A stretch of DNA of 64,000 bases from Bacillus sp. sid0103 (GTDB lineage: Bacteria > Bacillota > Bacilli > Bacillales_B > DSM-18226): contig NZ_JAHUWN010000003.1 of NCBI RefSeq assembly GCF_019219025.1, positions 186,001 through 250,000 of the forward strand, read 5' to 3'. Position numbers and translations under genes: made by a program. Shown here one piece after another: positions 1-8,901 of this stretch. How positions within the stretch are numbered: the stretch's first letter is position 1; the number at the start of each line of letters is the position of its first letter. The notes under the pieces were generated by a model. The model searched no databases, was not told the origin of the DNA, and saw only the letters and a program-made list of their open reading frames with translations.

Positions 1-474
1 AGATTTGCATGGAATCGTGGCATAGTTTAAATCTAATGTCCCACTTAGATAAACTATGGAATCCGTTATTACAAAGCCGAACCGCTGATATAACCGTATT
101 GCCCTTTCATTTTCCTTAATGGCTTCGAGAGTAGCCACTTCAACTCCCTCTTCAGAATAAACGTTTAAGGCTGCCTCCATTAATAGATTGGAAACACCCT
201 TCCCACGATAATCGGGGGCAATTCCAGTCCCGCCATTCCAAGCTGTCTTTTTCCCGGCGATGATTCGGAATCCATTTAGAACGATCGCAACAGGTTCTTC
301 TCCGTCAAAAGCAACCAACGAATGCTGCAAAGACAATCCTTCATTAACCAAACGGTTATAGAATAGTTCAGGTGTCATTTCTAATCGCACAAAATAGCCT
401 TCAAACCCCCGATTCCAAGCCGTAATCGTATCTTGGATTGTACATTCGGTTAATTTTTTAATAATAAGATTCAT
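1..474 (-). CDS. GNAT family N-acetyltransferase (3' end beyond window)
   Basis: Reading the minus strand from an ATG at 474 gives 158 uninterrupted codons running off the window edge, beginning MNLIIKKLTECTIQDTITAW. A GNAT acetyl-CoA binding motif (GIAPDYRGKGVSNLLMEAAL) is visible near residues 90-110, followed by an ENERAIRLYQRFGF segment typical of motif B. A GGAGGAG-type ribosome binding site precedes the ATG. The substrate cannot be told from sequence; the family transfers acetyl groups to amines. The C-terminus is missing only because the window stops here. It lies 17 bp downstream of the broken Eis-like gene on the same strand, so the two may have been cotranscribed. Confidence 0.8.
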   Translation of the reverse strand, partial: MNLIIKKLTECTIQDTITAWNRGFEGYFVRLEMTPELFYNRLVNEGLSLQHSLVAFDGEEPVAIVLNGFRIIAGKKTAWNGGTGIAPDYRGKGVSNLLMEAALNVYSEEGVEVATLEAIKENERAIRLYQRFGFVITDSIVYLSGTLDLNYATIPCKS

Positions 475-491
475 AGGTTTCTCCTCCTTCT

Positions 492-1744
492 CTAAAACGC
501 TGATATGCATCTTGGCTTTTCTGTAGTTGAAAATAAACTATTGATTGCATTCAAATAACTTGGATTGGACAACTTTGCTTTTCCAAATAAGTATAATTCT
601 TTAAATGAAACGACTCCCATTAATAAAGACGAAAAATCTGATATATCTAGCGAAAACTTAACATCATAGTCACCATGGTCCATTACTTTTATCCTACCTT
701 GGGTTGAGTGAAGAATTAGGTTACGATTATTCTGAGGCAGCATCGTATCTGTAATCTCTAGTTTTACATTTGCAGTGATATGATTGAAATTATGATGTTT
801 TAACTCTTCAAATATCCCTTTAATATCTATGATTCGGTACATTAAGCCAACACCGGAACTATTACTTTCATGGTAGACACTTGGTATGAGATTATTGGAT
901 CCATTACGAGGGTCGTCAATCAAGAAATGGACGCTGTCCTCATGTGTATTCCAAACAATCCTATTTACCTGATCAGCCTGACTATGTAGGAAGGTACTCA
1001 TTTCTAACAACACTTCAGGTGAATCGAAAACAAACTCTTTCATCACTAAATCATTAAAAACAAAATTTGTCTGACTCCTTTTTTCAAATGAGAACAATAG
1101 GTATCCTTTGATTTGATCCTCTTGTTCGAAACCAATGAGTCTATTTTCTGGATTTTTGAACATCCCCTCTAGTTCAGCATCCGTTTTTACAAACATACCA
1201 TTGGTTTGTTCCGCTATTTTGAAATAACATTCTGCAACTTTTCTTTGTCTTCTATACTCAAAAACCGAAAATTTGATTTACTGGGCCCTTTCGGAAAACT
1301 TAGTGGTGAGATACGATACTGATGCATTTTCGGCCCATAACCGAAACCCATTTTCTTATAAAAATCAGGACGAAATGGGTACAGCAATACCATGCTTACT
1401 CCCTTTTCCAAGAAGATATTCATGAAGGATTCGATTAATTCTTTTGCGACTTTTTCTTTTTTATGTAATAGGTCAACAGCTACGAGGCCAACACCGCCAA
1501 CGGGAATTAGTTTTGAAAAAAGATTCATTTTATGGTAATGAACCCGCATACCACCTAATAATTTGTTATTCCGAAATAATCCCATGAAATCCAATGACTC
1601 ATCATTAAATTGGCGGTCGAGTAACCTTTTAAATGTATCTTCTTTCGCCTCAGAGGATGGATTCATAATCCCGGGATATGCATTAGTAACAATATCTATG
1701 TAGTTTCGCATTTCTTGTTCATTCAATTTTCTTATCTCACTCAT
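492..1744 (-). pseudogene. Eis-like GNAT/SCP2 acetyltransferase split by a one-base frameshift
   Basis: Two adjacent minus-strand frames make up one protein. The N-terminal part (ATG at 1744, preceded by GGAGGAAG) carries the GNAT core. The C-terminal part (readable from about 1235 to 492) carries the second GNAT lobe and an SCP2-like tail, as in Eis-type acetyltransferases of about 400 residues. The N-terminal frame stops just after DKEKLQNVISK, while the downstream frame is open upstream of its first ATG and reads AECYFKIAEQTNGMFVK, which continues the family sequence. Restoring one base near 1228-1235 (CAGAATG to CAGGAATG) joins them into 418 codons including the stop. Either a real inactivation or a sequencing error; the residues on both sides look well conserved. 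Confidence 0.75.
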
Positions 1745-1808
1745 TGAACTTCCTCCCATATCTATGTCTGATATCTATAAAAATAACAATCTTTCTAAAA
1801 ATTGTCAT

Positions 1809-1852
1809 TTAAAAACCATTATGAATATGGAAACTTTCATAATGGTTTTTCA
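1809..1852. terminator. Bidirectional intrinsic terminator
   Basis: A 14-bp stem (AAAACCATTATGAA paired with TTCATAATGGTTTT) lies between the alcohol dehydrogenase stop codon and the Eis-like gene start. It is flanked by A/T runs on both sides. It would end the long minus-strand catabolic transcript at the dehydrogenase. Confidence 0.8.
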
Positions 1853-1864
1853 TCAGTTACTAAA

Positions 1865-3073
1865 CTATTTCACAGTCAAAGGAACGACCTTTTGCCCAAT
1901 TGCGGCAATCAATTCTTTTGGCATTGGAAAGCTTAATGCAGCGGGGTCCTTCATGACCGCTGGAACCGCCAACTGAAGGGCCTCTTCGCTAATATTGAAT
2001 TGCTTGAAATCAGAAGGTAATCCAACCTTATACTGAAGCAATTTAATTTTTCCAATCACTTTTGCTAACGCTGTTTGTGGAGTATCACCCTTTACATCCA
2101 CATTCAAGGCTTGTGCTAATTCAGCAGCCTTTGGCAGATATAAATCTGGAACCATTTCCATGACCACTGGTAAAAATACTGCATTTGCCAGGCCATGCGG
2201 GATGCGGTACAAGGCGCCATAGGCGTGGGCCATATTGTGGACAGGAATCGCATTTAGAGCAAAACTGAACGCGGTGATTCCCATTAAGCTTGCCTGTAAT
2301 AAATCCATACGTGCATCAAGGTTTGACCCATCCGTAACGGCAACCGGCAGATTTTTTTCAATTAGACGAATAGCATGGAGGGCATAAGCGTCAGTTAGAC
2401 CTGTTGCTTTAGGTGAGACAAGCGCCTCGATCGCATGTGTTAAGGCATCAAACCCTGTAAATGCCGTTATCACCGGCGGGAGTCCAACGGTTAAATCAGG
2501 ATCCAAGATTGCCATATCGGCATTAATAAATGGATTAATAATATTCGTCTTCATTTGGATATCTTCATTAAAAATAACGGCAATCGGTGAAACCTCTGAA
2601 CCAGTACCCGCTGTGGTCGGGATCGCAATATGCGGAATTGGCATGTAAGTTGCTTTAGGAAACGACTCATACAATAAGCCGTCGGGAATTGCCTCTTTAA
2701 TATCCGTTAAACCCTTATGGAGCGCATATTTTACCCCTTTTACGGTATCAAGGACACTGCCTCCGCCAACTGCAAGTAAAGAATCAGCACCGATTTCTCT
2801 TGCATAACGAACAGCTTCATTTATGCAGCGGCTTTCCGCATCCTGCTTTATATCTAAAAATTGGCCAACCAATTCTGGACCAGAACCATGTCCTGTCAGC
2901 GAAAAAATATCGGCCACTTTTTCAACGATACCTGCCGTCTCTAAACCTCTGTCACTTAAAAGGAGCACACGTTTGGCACCAAGACCTGCAAAAAGACTCG
3001 GGACCATCGCCCTAGAGTTTGAACCACTATAAATTCCCGTACGTAACATAAACTGGGATAAAGTTGTTTTCAT
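1865..3073 (-). CDS. Iron-containing alcohol dehydrogenase
   Basis: A 402-residue group III (iron-activated) alcohol dehydrogenase, oxidising an alcohol to an aldehyde or ketone with NAD(P). The GGGSVLDTVKG nucleotide-binding motif lies near residue 100. The metal-ligand regions DALTHAIEA and HNMAHAYGALYRIPHG are intact. The start is the ATG at 3073 because GAGGTGAG sits 7-8 bases upstream; ATG 3079 is too close to that site. It is the last gene of the minus-strand cluster containing an R2-like oxidase and two acyl-CoA ligases, and is followed by a strong terminator. I infer it handles an alcohol intermediate of that pathway; the substrate is unknown. Confidence 0.9.
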   Translation of the reverse strand: MKTTLSQFMLRTGIYSGSNSRAMVPSLFAGLGAKRVLLLSDRGLETAGIVEKVADIFSLTGHGSGPELVGQFLDIKQDAESRCINEAVRYAREIGADSLLAVGGGSVLDTVKGVKYALHKGLTDIKEAIPDGLLYESFPKATYMPIPHIAIPTTAGTGSEVSPIAVIFNEDIQMKTNIINPFINADMAILDPDLTVGLPPVITAFTGFDALTHAIEALVSPKATGLTDAYALHAIRLIEKNLPVAVTDGSNLDARMDLLQASLMGITAFSFALNAIPVHNMAHAYGALYRIPHGLANAVFLPVVMEMVPDLYLPKAAELAQALNVDVKGDTPQTALAKVIGKIKLLQYKVGLPSDFKQFNISEEALQLAVPAVMKDPAALSFPMPKELIAAIGQKVVPLTVK

Positions 3074-3256
3074 TTTCATCCTCACCTCTACATTAGTTTT
3101 GGCCAAACAGAATTCCATACCATTTGCGTCGCTCTACCTCCATAGACATTGAAGTGTGAACATGCTTTACCCGGGCTCTTCAAAATCTATTTCTGTCTAG
3201 CACCAGCCCATAGAGGATCGGGAACAAATGCCCATGAACAGGCCTTCCGATTCTTC

Positions 3257-4150
3257 TTACAATACACCTAACTCACTTTCTGAAAATCTATAAATCTCTT
3301 CGATTTTTTTGCCTTTCGCACGGGCTAAGATCTCCATTCGAACAGAGAGTTGTTTTAACGTAAAGTTCATAGTGTCATCCGGATCCCCTCCAAATGCACT
3401 TACCTCCCTTCCTGTGATACCTTCTTGATTCAGCCTAATTGCTAATGGAGTCAGTTCGCCCATCTTGGCAGCCACTAAATCAAAGAGATGTGGATGCTCA
3501 CAAATCAAGCGCTGCAATAGGAATGTTCCATAGCCGATATGCCTGGACTCATCCTTTTTTAAATTACCGATTCCCTCGAGCAGACCAGGCATGAAACCAG
3601 CAGTTTCTAAGGCCGCATAAAAGGAAAAATAGCCGGTCTCTGCTAAAACCCCTTCGACAAACATGTTGTAGACCACCGATGCCTCGGCAATGGCTTCTGG
3701 AGATTGGTCGGTGATAAGCCGTTCCATTGTCGAGGGGAGAATTTCATAGAAAATCTTCTGGTAGGTTTCTGTATGAAATTGGGATAGGTCCCCTCGTTCA
3801 TCAATGGCATTCAATACTAACCGGAAAAATTCAGTATGTTTCGCTTCTTCGTATAAAAAGGTCGTTAAGAACATTTCTTCTTCAAGACGTCCTTCCTTCG
3901 CAATGGCCATTATTAATGGAAGCAAGTCCAAAGTAACTGCTTCTTCACCAGCTTGAAATTGAGAAATCAACCGCAAAATATCTGCTTTCTGCTCGGCATT
4001 CATCACCTTCCAATCTCTTTGATCCTTACTGAAATCGATATCCGCCGGGTTCCACGTCCCTAACCGCTTTGCTTTTTGGTATAATCGGTACGGGAAAGAA
4101 TCCTCTAGCAATCCTCGGCTGCTCGTTGTTAAGATGGTTCTTTTTTTCAT
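3257..4150 (-). CDS. R2-like ligand-binding oxidase (R2lox)
   Basis: A 297-residue ferritin-like protein of the R2lox family, which holds a Mn/Fe cofactor plus a bound fatty-acid-like ligand and forms a Tyr-Val ether crosslink. All expected metal ligands are visible by my count: Glu69 (AGEEAV), Glu102 and His105 (YEEAKHTE), Glu166 (FVEGVLAE), Glu201 and His204 (DESRHIGYG). The crosslink pair would be Val72 and Tyr161. Length and motifs separate it from true ribonucleotide reductase beta subunits, and no nrdE/nrdI genes are nearby. ATG 4150 follows AAAGGAGGAG. The physiological reaction of the family is not established; here it sits 23 bp after an acyl-CoA ligase and upstream of an alcohol dehydrogenase. 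Confidence 0.9.
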   Translation of the reverse strand: MKKRTILTTSSRGLLEDSFPYRLYQKAKRLGTWNPADIDFSKDQRDWKVMNAEQKADILRLISQFQAGEEAVTLDLLPLIMAIAKEGRLEEEMFLTTFLYEEAKHTEFFRLVLNAIDERGDLSQFHTETYQKIFYEILPSTMERLITDQSPEAIAEASVVYNMFVEGVLAETGYFSFYAALETAGFMPGLLEGIGNLKKDESRHIGYGTFLLQRLICEHPHLFDLVAAKMGELTPLAIRLNQEGITGREVSAFGGDPDDTMNFTLKQLSVRMEILARAKGKKIEEIYRFSESELGVL

Positions 4151-4173
4151 TTTCTTTCTCCTCCTTTTTTCAT

Positions 4174-5694
4174 TTACGGTTTGATGACAATTTCTGATGC
4201 CTGCTTACGAAGATGCGTTTTTAATATTTTCCCGACACCATTCCTGGGTAGTGCCTCTAAAAAAACAATTCTTCGCGGTGTTTTGTTTTTCGCTAAATGG
4301 TCTTGGCAATAGATGATTAGTTCTTTCTCGGTTACTTCAGAGTCTGGCTTTTTTACAACACAGGCAACCATCTCTTCACCCATTCGTTCATCCGGTACAC
4401 CCACAACGGCTGCCTCAAACACTTGTTCATGAGCATTCAATATTTCTTCGACATCACGAGGATACACATTAAAGCCGCCGCGAATAATTAAGTCCTTTTT
4501 TCGGTCAACAATATAGACATAGCCCTCGTCATCAATCCGCGCCATATCGCCTGTAAATAACCATGAATTCTTTAAAACTCTATTGGTTTCTTCCATATTT
4601 TGATAATAGCCTGGCGTAACATTTTCACCACGGACGATTAGTTCCCCCACATCACCCATTGAAACTTCCTCTCCAGTTTCATCGACAATTTTCACCTCAA
4701 CCCCTGCAATCGGAATCCCAACAGAGCCTGGTTTTATTTCAATGCCTTTCCGGTGAGCAGTAACTACAGGAGCAGCCTCTGATAACCCATAGCCCTCAAA
4801 AACTTTTGCGCCAAATTTTTGTTCAAAAGCATGCATTAGGGCAACTGGCAGCGGAGCAGACCCGGAACCAACAGATTCAAGACTAGAGGTGTTAAATTGG
4901 TCAACTCTTGGATAAGATACCATGGCGTGAATCATCGCGGGAACGGCTGAGAATGTCTTCACTTTATACTTTTCAATGGACTTAAATACGGCTTCTAGAT
5001 CAAAGCTTGAAAAAATAACGATGGAGCTGCCTGTAAGATAACAAATATTCGAGATTGTCAGGCCATACACATGCGCAAGTGGCAGGACTCCAAGTGTGGT
5101 ACCCCGCTCAGTTTCATTATGTTTTGCCGAATTCTCGGCATTGGAAAATAAGTTTTTATGTGTTAGAAGCACTCCTTTTGGATTTCCGGTCGTACCTGAG
5201 GTATACAGAATGACGGCTATATCATCCGCGTTCCATTTTTCATCAAGTTGATTTTTGGCAGGGACGAACGCATCATAAAAGTTTTTCGCCCGATCATCTG
5301 AAGGCTGATCCACAACAATCAACAGCGGTTTTTCTGGCAATCCTTCTAGTGACATTTCAACATTACTCCGGACTGTGGAGGAGGTAATTACAGCTTTTGC
5401 CCCGGAATTCCGTGCGATGTAGTGAAGTTCCTTCGGATGGAGAGTAAACATAACCGGGACAATCGTCGCTCCCGCTCGGGTAATCCCTTGATAGGAAAAG
5501 AGGACCTCAGGACAATTGGGCATACAAACCATTACCCTGTCACCCTTAGCAATAAAAAGTCTTCGCAAGCCACAAGCAAATTGGTTAGCGTAATACTTCG
5601 TTTCAACATTTGTGAAGGTCTTTTCTTTGTAAAATAAGAAAGGATATTCACCGAAATCGGCGATATTTGTTTCTAGCAGGTCTTTTAGCTTCAC
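4174..5694 (-). CDS. AMP-dependent acyl-CoA ligase (long-chain type)
   Basis: A 506-residue ANL-superfamily enzyme forming acyl-CoA from a carboxylic acid, ATP and CoA. The P-loop YTSGTTGNPKG is near residue 168, the A5-type motif EGYGLSEAAP near 300, the hinge-region LFTGDMARIDDEGYVYIVDR near 390, and the conserved C-terminal lysine region GVGKILKTHLRK near the end. Translation most likely starts at GTG 5694, 8 bases after AAAGGAG. It lies between the MBL hydrolase and R2lox genes with short gaps, consistent with one operon. Chain length of the substrate cannot be assigned with confidence. Confidence 0.9.
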   Translation of the reverse strand: MKLKDLLETNIADFGEYPFLFYKEKTFTNVETKYYANQFACGLRRLFIAKGDRVMVCMPNCPEVLFSYQGITRAGATIVPVMFTLHPKELHYIARNSGAKAVITSSTVRSNVEMSLEGLPEKPLLIVVDQPSDDRAKNFYDAFVPAKNQLDEKWNADDIAVILYTSGTTGNPKGVLLTHKNLFSNAENSAKHNETERGTTLGVLPLAHVYGLTISNICYLTGSSIVIFSSFDLEAVFKSIEKYKVKTFSAVPAMIHAMVSYPRVDQFNTSSLESVGSGSAPLPVALMHAFEQKFGAKVFEGYGLSEAAPVVTAHRKGIEIKPGSVGIPIAGVEVKIVDETGEEVSMGDVGELIVRGENVTPGYYQNMEETNRVLKNSWLFTGDMARIDDEGYVYIVDRKKDLIIRGGFNVYPRDVEEILNAHEQVFEAAVVGVPDERMGEEMVACVVKKPDSEVTEKELIIYCQDHLAKNKTPRRIVFLEALPRNGVGKILKTHLRKQASEIVIKP

Positions 5695-5723
5695 ACCATC
5701 TGCTCCTTTTTTTAAAATCTAGG

Positions 5724-6668
5724 CTAGATCGAACGATATATAACAACCGACCCTTTTGGTTCATTGCGTATCTGCTGTCTTTCTTCAAGTAAGTCCAAGT
5801 GGCCTTGTATTTGTGATAATCCTAGGAACACCGTTTTCCCATGTAAACGAGGATACATTTCCTTGCAAATTTCATAGATGGTTTTATCACCGCTTGAAAG
5901 AATCGATAGAATTTGCTCACACCGTTTTTCCTGTTCTAGTAATCTTGTTTTGATTAGTGACAAATGATCGCTAAATGCCTCACCGTGACCTGGGTAAATC
6001 ATTTTCAGTGGCAGTCGGCTTACTCTTTCAAGCGAGTTTCGGTATTGCATTAATGGCCGTGGACGAATAACCTCACCAGGATTAGGCGGCTCGATAAAGG
6101 CATTCACGGAAAAGGCCTTTAATAAATGATCGCCTGCAAATGTATCGCCTGTTTCCTGGTTCCATAGTAAAATATCAGATTGACTATGTCCGGGAACATA
6201 AACCACTTCAAACTCCTTCCCACCTAAGAAAATTCCATCATCCTCAGTTATATATGTAACATTCCTCCAATTTTCCTCTTTAAATGGACGTTCGATGATG
6301 TGCTTTAATGGATTGGCACCACAGGTCGTTAAAAACTGATGAAAATATGCCTGTACTCGTTCATACTCTTCTATTCTTGCATTAATGGACCATCTTGCCT
6401 GTTCATGGACATAGATTGGCAACTCTATTTCTTCCTGTATGAAAGGGATTGCTCCCGCATGGTCGATATGAATGTGGGTAAGGACAATCTGATCAATATC
6501 CTTCAATGTAACTCCGTGCGTATGTAGTTTACTTTTAAGTTGTTGAAATGACGCCTTACCAGGGTTACCTGTGTCGATTAATGTTACTGAATCACCAATT
6601 GCCAAAAAGGCATTAACCGTTCCCTCGGCGAAGTGGGTTTCTAATTCAAGCGGAACAATTCTAAACAA
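5724..6668 (-). CDS. MBL-fold metallo-hydrolase
   Basis: A 314-residue metallo-beta-lactamase-fold hydrolase. The HIHIDHAG metal motif lies near residue 65, with a later GHSQSDILLW histidine and an AGDH aspartate-containing motif, so both zinc sites look complete. The frame is open further upstream to 6890, but TTG 6668 is preceded by AAAGGAGGGGG with good spacing, and the protein then has the usual family length. Thioesterase or lactonase activity would fit a cluster of acyl-CoA genes, but this is inference; the family is too broad to name a substrate. Confidence 0.8.
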   Translation of the reverse strand: MFRIVPLELETHFAEGTVNAFLAIGDSVTLIDTGNPGKASFQQLKSKLHTHGVTLKDIDQIVLTHIHIDHAGAIPFIQEEIELPIYVHEQARWSINARIEEYERVQAYFHQFLTTCGANPLKHIIERPFKEENWRNVTYITEDDGIFLGGKEFEVVYVPGHSQSDILLWNQETGDTFAGDHLLKAFSVNAFIEPPNPGEVIRPRPLMQYRNSLERVSRLPLKMIYPGHGEAFSDHLSLIKTRLLEQEKRCEQILSILSSGDKTIYEICKEMYPRLHGKTVFLGLSQIQGHLDLLEERQQIRNEPKGSVVIYRSI

Positions 6669-6847
6669 TCTGTTTCCCCCTCCTTTTTGAAACACTATAT
6701 AACTATTACTTTTGACAGGAGGATTGACCAAAGCACTATCAAAACTATATTTCTCCATCACACGAAATATGAATACGTTTTTCCTATTAGTCTCAAAATT
6801 TTTATTTTTTTCAAAAAATAATTTAAGTAAATGGCCCCCTTGAAAAC

Positions 6848-6869
6848 ATACGTAAATGAATTTACGTAT
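6848..6869. promoter_or_regulatory. Perfect 9-bp inverted repeat, candidate operator
   Basis: ATACGTAAA and TTTACGTAT are separated by TGAA, giving a perfect palindrome. It lies between the binding-protein stop (6901) and the likely TTG start of the MBL hydrolase (6668). It is AT-rich with no following U-run, so it reads as a protein-binding site rather than a terminator. This gap of about 230 bases is the longest inside the cluster and could hold an internal promoter. Confidence 0.45.
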
Positions 6870-6900
6870 AAATAACAAGGGGGTATTCAATTAAAAGCGA

Positions 6901-8106
6901 TTATTTCTTCAGCTTAATAGGGACAATTTTCCCCTCCTCAATAGCTGCCACTTCTAATTCTCCATCAAAACCGCCGCCAGCAAACTTCGTGAAATCATAA
7001 ATCTTTACATTATCAGGGATATTTTCAACTCCAGCTTGCATTTGCGCTTGGATTTTTTCAGCGTCATCGACGGATCCAGCTGCCTTCATCGCTTCTGCAA
7101 AAATATAGGTTGCAATATAATTTAGACCTGCTTCTGAGCCAGGGGTCTCCCCATATTTCTCCTTATATTTTTTTGCAAATTCAGGGATTGCAGGGCTATT
7201 TGATTCAACTAACGGCATGACCCCGATAGAACCATTTAGTACATCATAAGAATCGGTAACCGCTTTCATCTCATCGAATTTTGCTTGGTCCATCACAATG
7301 AATCCACCCTTAAAGCCTAACTCTCTCGCTTGTTTCGCAACTTTCGCAGTTGGCTCAGAGGCACCGCCTATGAATAGCACATCTGGCTTTTTCTTTAAAG
7401 CATTGGTGACGATAGTAAAGAAGTCTGTCTCTTTCGTAAAGTCGATAGAAGAATTATAAACAACCTTTCCACCTTCTTTTTCCCAATGAGACTTTAGTTT
7501 GTCAGACCAGTCCTTTCCATATTGTGAAGCTGTTGGCAGGAAGGCAATCTTCTTTCCAAACTTTTCCATTTCATAACTCGTGAAAGGTTCTAAGTATCCA
7601 TCATAACGAGGGGGAATACGAACGGTCAGATTATTACCTACCTCTGAAACTTTTGGTTCACTCGTATAGGCACCGATGATAAATTTATCTTGTTGGTTGA
7701 ATACCTGAAGGGCAAATACGCCTCCACTATGAGGTGTAAAAATAATTGGGGTTTTATTTTCCTGAATTAATCGCTTGGCATTGGCTCCTGCCTCATTCGG
7801 TAAGTATTTATCGTCTAATGATACGATATTTAGGTTATATTTTTTCCCGGCGACTTCAATCCCGCCTGCACGATTAATCTCCTCGGCAGCCATCTTCACA
7901 CCGTTTAAGGTTCGCTCCCCATAGAATGCAGCCGGCCCGCTTAATGGTCCAGTATAACCAATGTTAACAGTAGCAGCGCCATCATTTTTACCGCCTGCAG
8001 CTGGTTGGGTGTTAGCTGGTTTTTCGGATGTGCTATTACATGCTGCCAAACTAAAAATCATGACAAAGATAAAACCCATCATTAACAGAGACTTGATTCT
8101 TTTCAT
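6901..8106 (-). CDS. LIV-type ABC transporter substrate-binding lipoprotein
   Basis: A 401-residue periplasmic-binding-protein-like receptor of the branched-chain amino acid (LivJ/LivK) family. It has a lipoprotein signal ending in the lipobox LAAC near residues 20-23, then a Ser/Thr/Pro/Gly-rich linker. The mature part starts VNIGYTGPLSGPAAFYGER, characteristic of type I receptors. It would be anchored outside the membrane and deliver ligand to LivHMGF encoded just upstream. Association with acyl-CoA ligases suggests the cargo is a carboxylic acid (short, branched or aromatic) rather than an amino acid; this is inference. ATG 8106 follows a GGGGG-rich site. Confidence 0.9.
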   Translation of the reverse strand: MKRIKSLLMMGFIFVMIFSLAACNSTSEKPANTQPAAGGKNDGAATVNIGYTGPLSGPAAFYGERTLNGVKMAAEEINRAGGIEVAGKKYNLNIVSLDDKYLPNEAGANAKRLIQENKTPIIFTPHSGGVFALQVFNQQDKFIIGAYTSEPKVSEVGNNLTVRIPPRYDGYLEPFTSYEMEKFGKKIAFLPTASQYGKDWSDKLKSHWEKEGGKVVYNSSIDFTKETDFFTIVTNALKKKPDVLFIGGASEPTAKVAKQARELGFKGGFIVMDQAKFDEMKAVTDSYDVLNGSIGVMPLVESNSPAIPEFAKKYKEKYGETPGSEAGLNYIATYIFAEAMKAAGSVDDAEKIQAQMQAGVENIPDNVKIYDFTKFAGGGFDGELEVAAIEEGKIVPIKLKK

Positions 8107-8149
8107 TTAATTTCCCCCTTTTATTTACCTGAATTTTCAGTTACTTTTA

Positions 8150-8172
8150 GTGATGAATCGACCGTTCATCAC
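8150..8172 (-). other. Intercistronic hairpin between livF and binding-protein gene
   Basis: GTGATGAA and TTCATCAC form an 8-bp stem around a 7-base loop, in the gap between livF and the substrate-binding protein gene. There is no strong U-run. It could act as an RNA-stability element raising binding-protein expression relative to the permease, as in other ABC importer operons. This role is inferred. Confidence 0.4.
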
Positions 8173-8193
8173 CCCTTTTAAAAGCATGGTTTG

Positions 8194-8901
8194 TCATGCC
8201 CCAATGTAAGCTTTTCTTATTCCATCGTTTGCAAATAACTCCTGGGACGTGCCTTGTAATACAATGGAGCCATTTTCAAAAACATAGCCTTTATCAGCTA
8301 TTTTTAGAGCAGCATTCGCATTTTGTTCTGCTAACAATATGGTCGTTCCCGCTTTATTAATCTTTTGAATCACCGTAAACATTTGCTCTACAATAAGTGG
8401 GGCAAGTCCTACAGATGGTTCGTCGAGAAGCATCAGTTTCGGTTTTGACATTAATGCCCTGCCTATAGCTAACATTTGCTGCTGTCCTCCGCTTAGAGAA
8501 CCCGCTGCATCATTTCTTTTTTCTTTTAAGATAGGAAAAAGTTCGTAAACATGCTCGAGTGACTGTTTGATATCTCCTTTATGCCTGCGATGTATATATG
8601 CACCCATACGCAGGTTTTCCTCTACAGACATGGCCGGAAAAAGCTTTCGTCCTTCTGGGCATTGACCGATACCTAATTGGACAATTTGATCAGCTGATCG
8701 CTTGTTTAGTTTTTTTCCTTGAAAAATGATCTCTCCAGCTGAGAGCTTGTTTAATCCGCTAATCGTACGAAAGGTGGTGCTTTTTCCAGCGCCATTTGAA
8801 CCTAATAAGACGACGATTTCCCCTTCGTTTACTTCAATATTCACGTCATGAATGGCGGTAAAGCTTCCATATTTGACAGAGACATCTTTTACATTAAGCA
8901 A
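8194..8901 (-). CDS. livF: LIV-type ABC transporter ATPase LivF
   Basis: A 235-residue ATP-binding subunit. Walker A GSNGAGKST lies near residue 35, the signature LSGGQQQML near 135, and Walker B LMLLDEPSVGLAP near 155. The frame is open to 8982, but the sequence matching the family begins LLNVKDVSVKYG, and TTG 8901 has GGGAGGGAG about 5 bases upstream. The start therefore overlaps the end of livG by 8 bases, implying translational coupling. LivF pairs with LivG to power import through LivH/LivM. Confidence 0.92.
   Translation of the reverse strand: MLNVKDVSVKYGSFTAIHDVNIEVNEGEIVVLLGSNGAGKSTTFRTISGLNKLSAGEIIFQGKKLNKRSADQIVQLGIGQCPEGRKLFPAMSVEENLRMGAYIHRRHKGDIKQSLEHVYELFPILKEKRNDAAGSLSGGQQQMLAIGRALMSKPKLMLLDEPSVGLAPLIVEQMFTVIQKINKAGTTILLAEQNANAALKIADKGYVFENGSIVLQGTSQELFANDGIRKAYIGA

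Noticed and set aside
1764..1976. 70-codon plus-strand frame spanning a terminator and the dehydrogenase 3' end
   Set aside because: Covers an obvious terminator hairpin and is antisense to the dehydrogenase.
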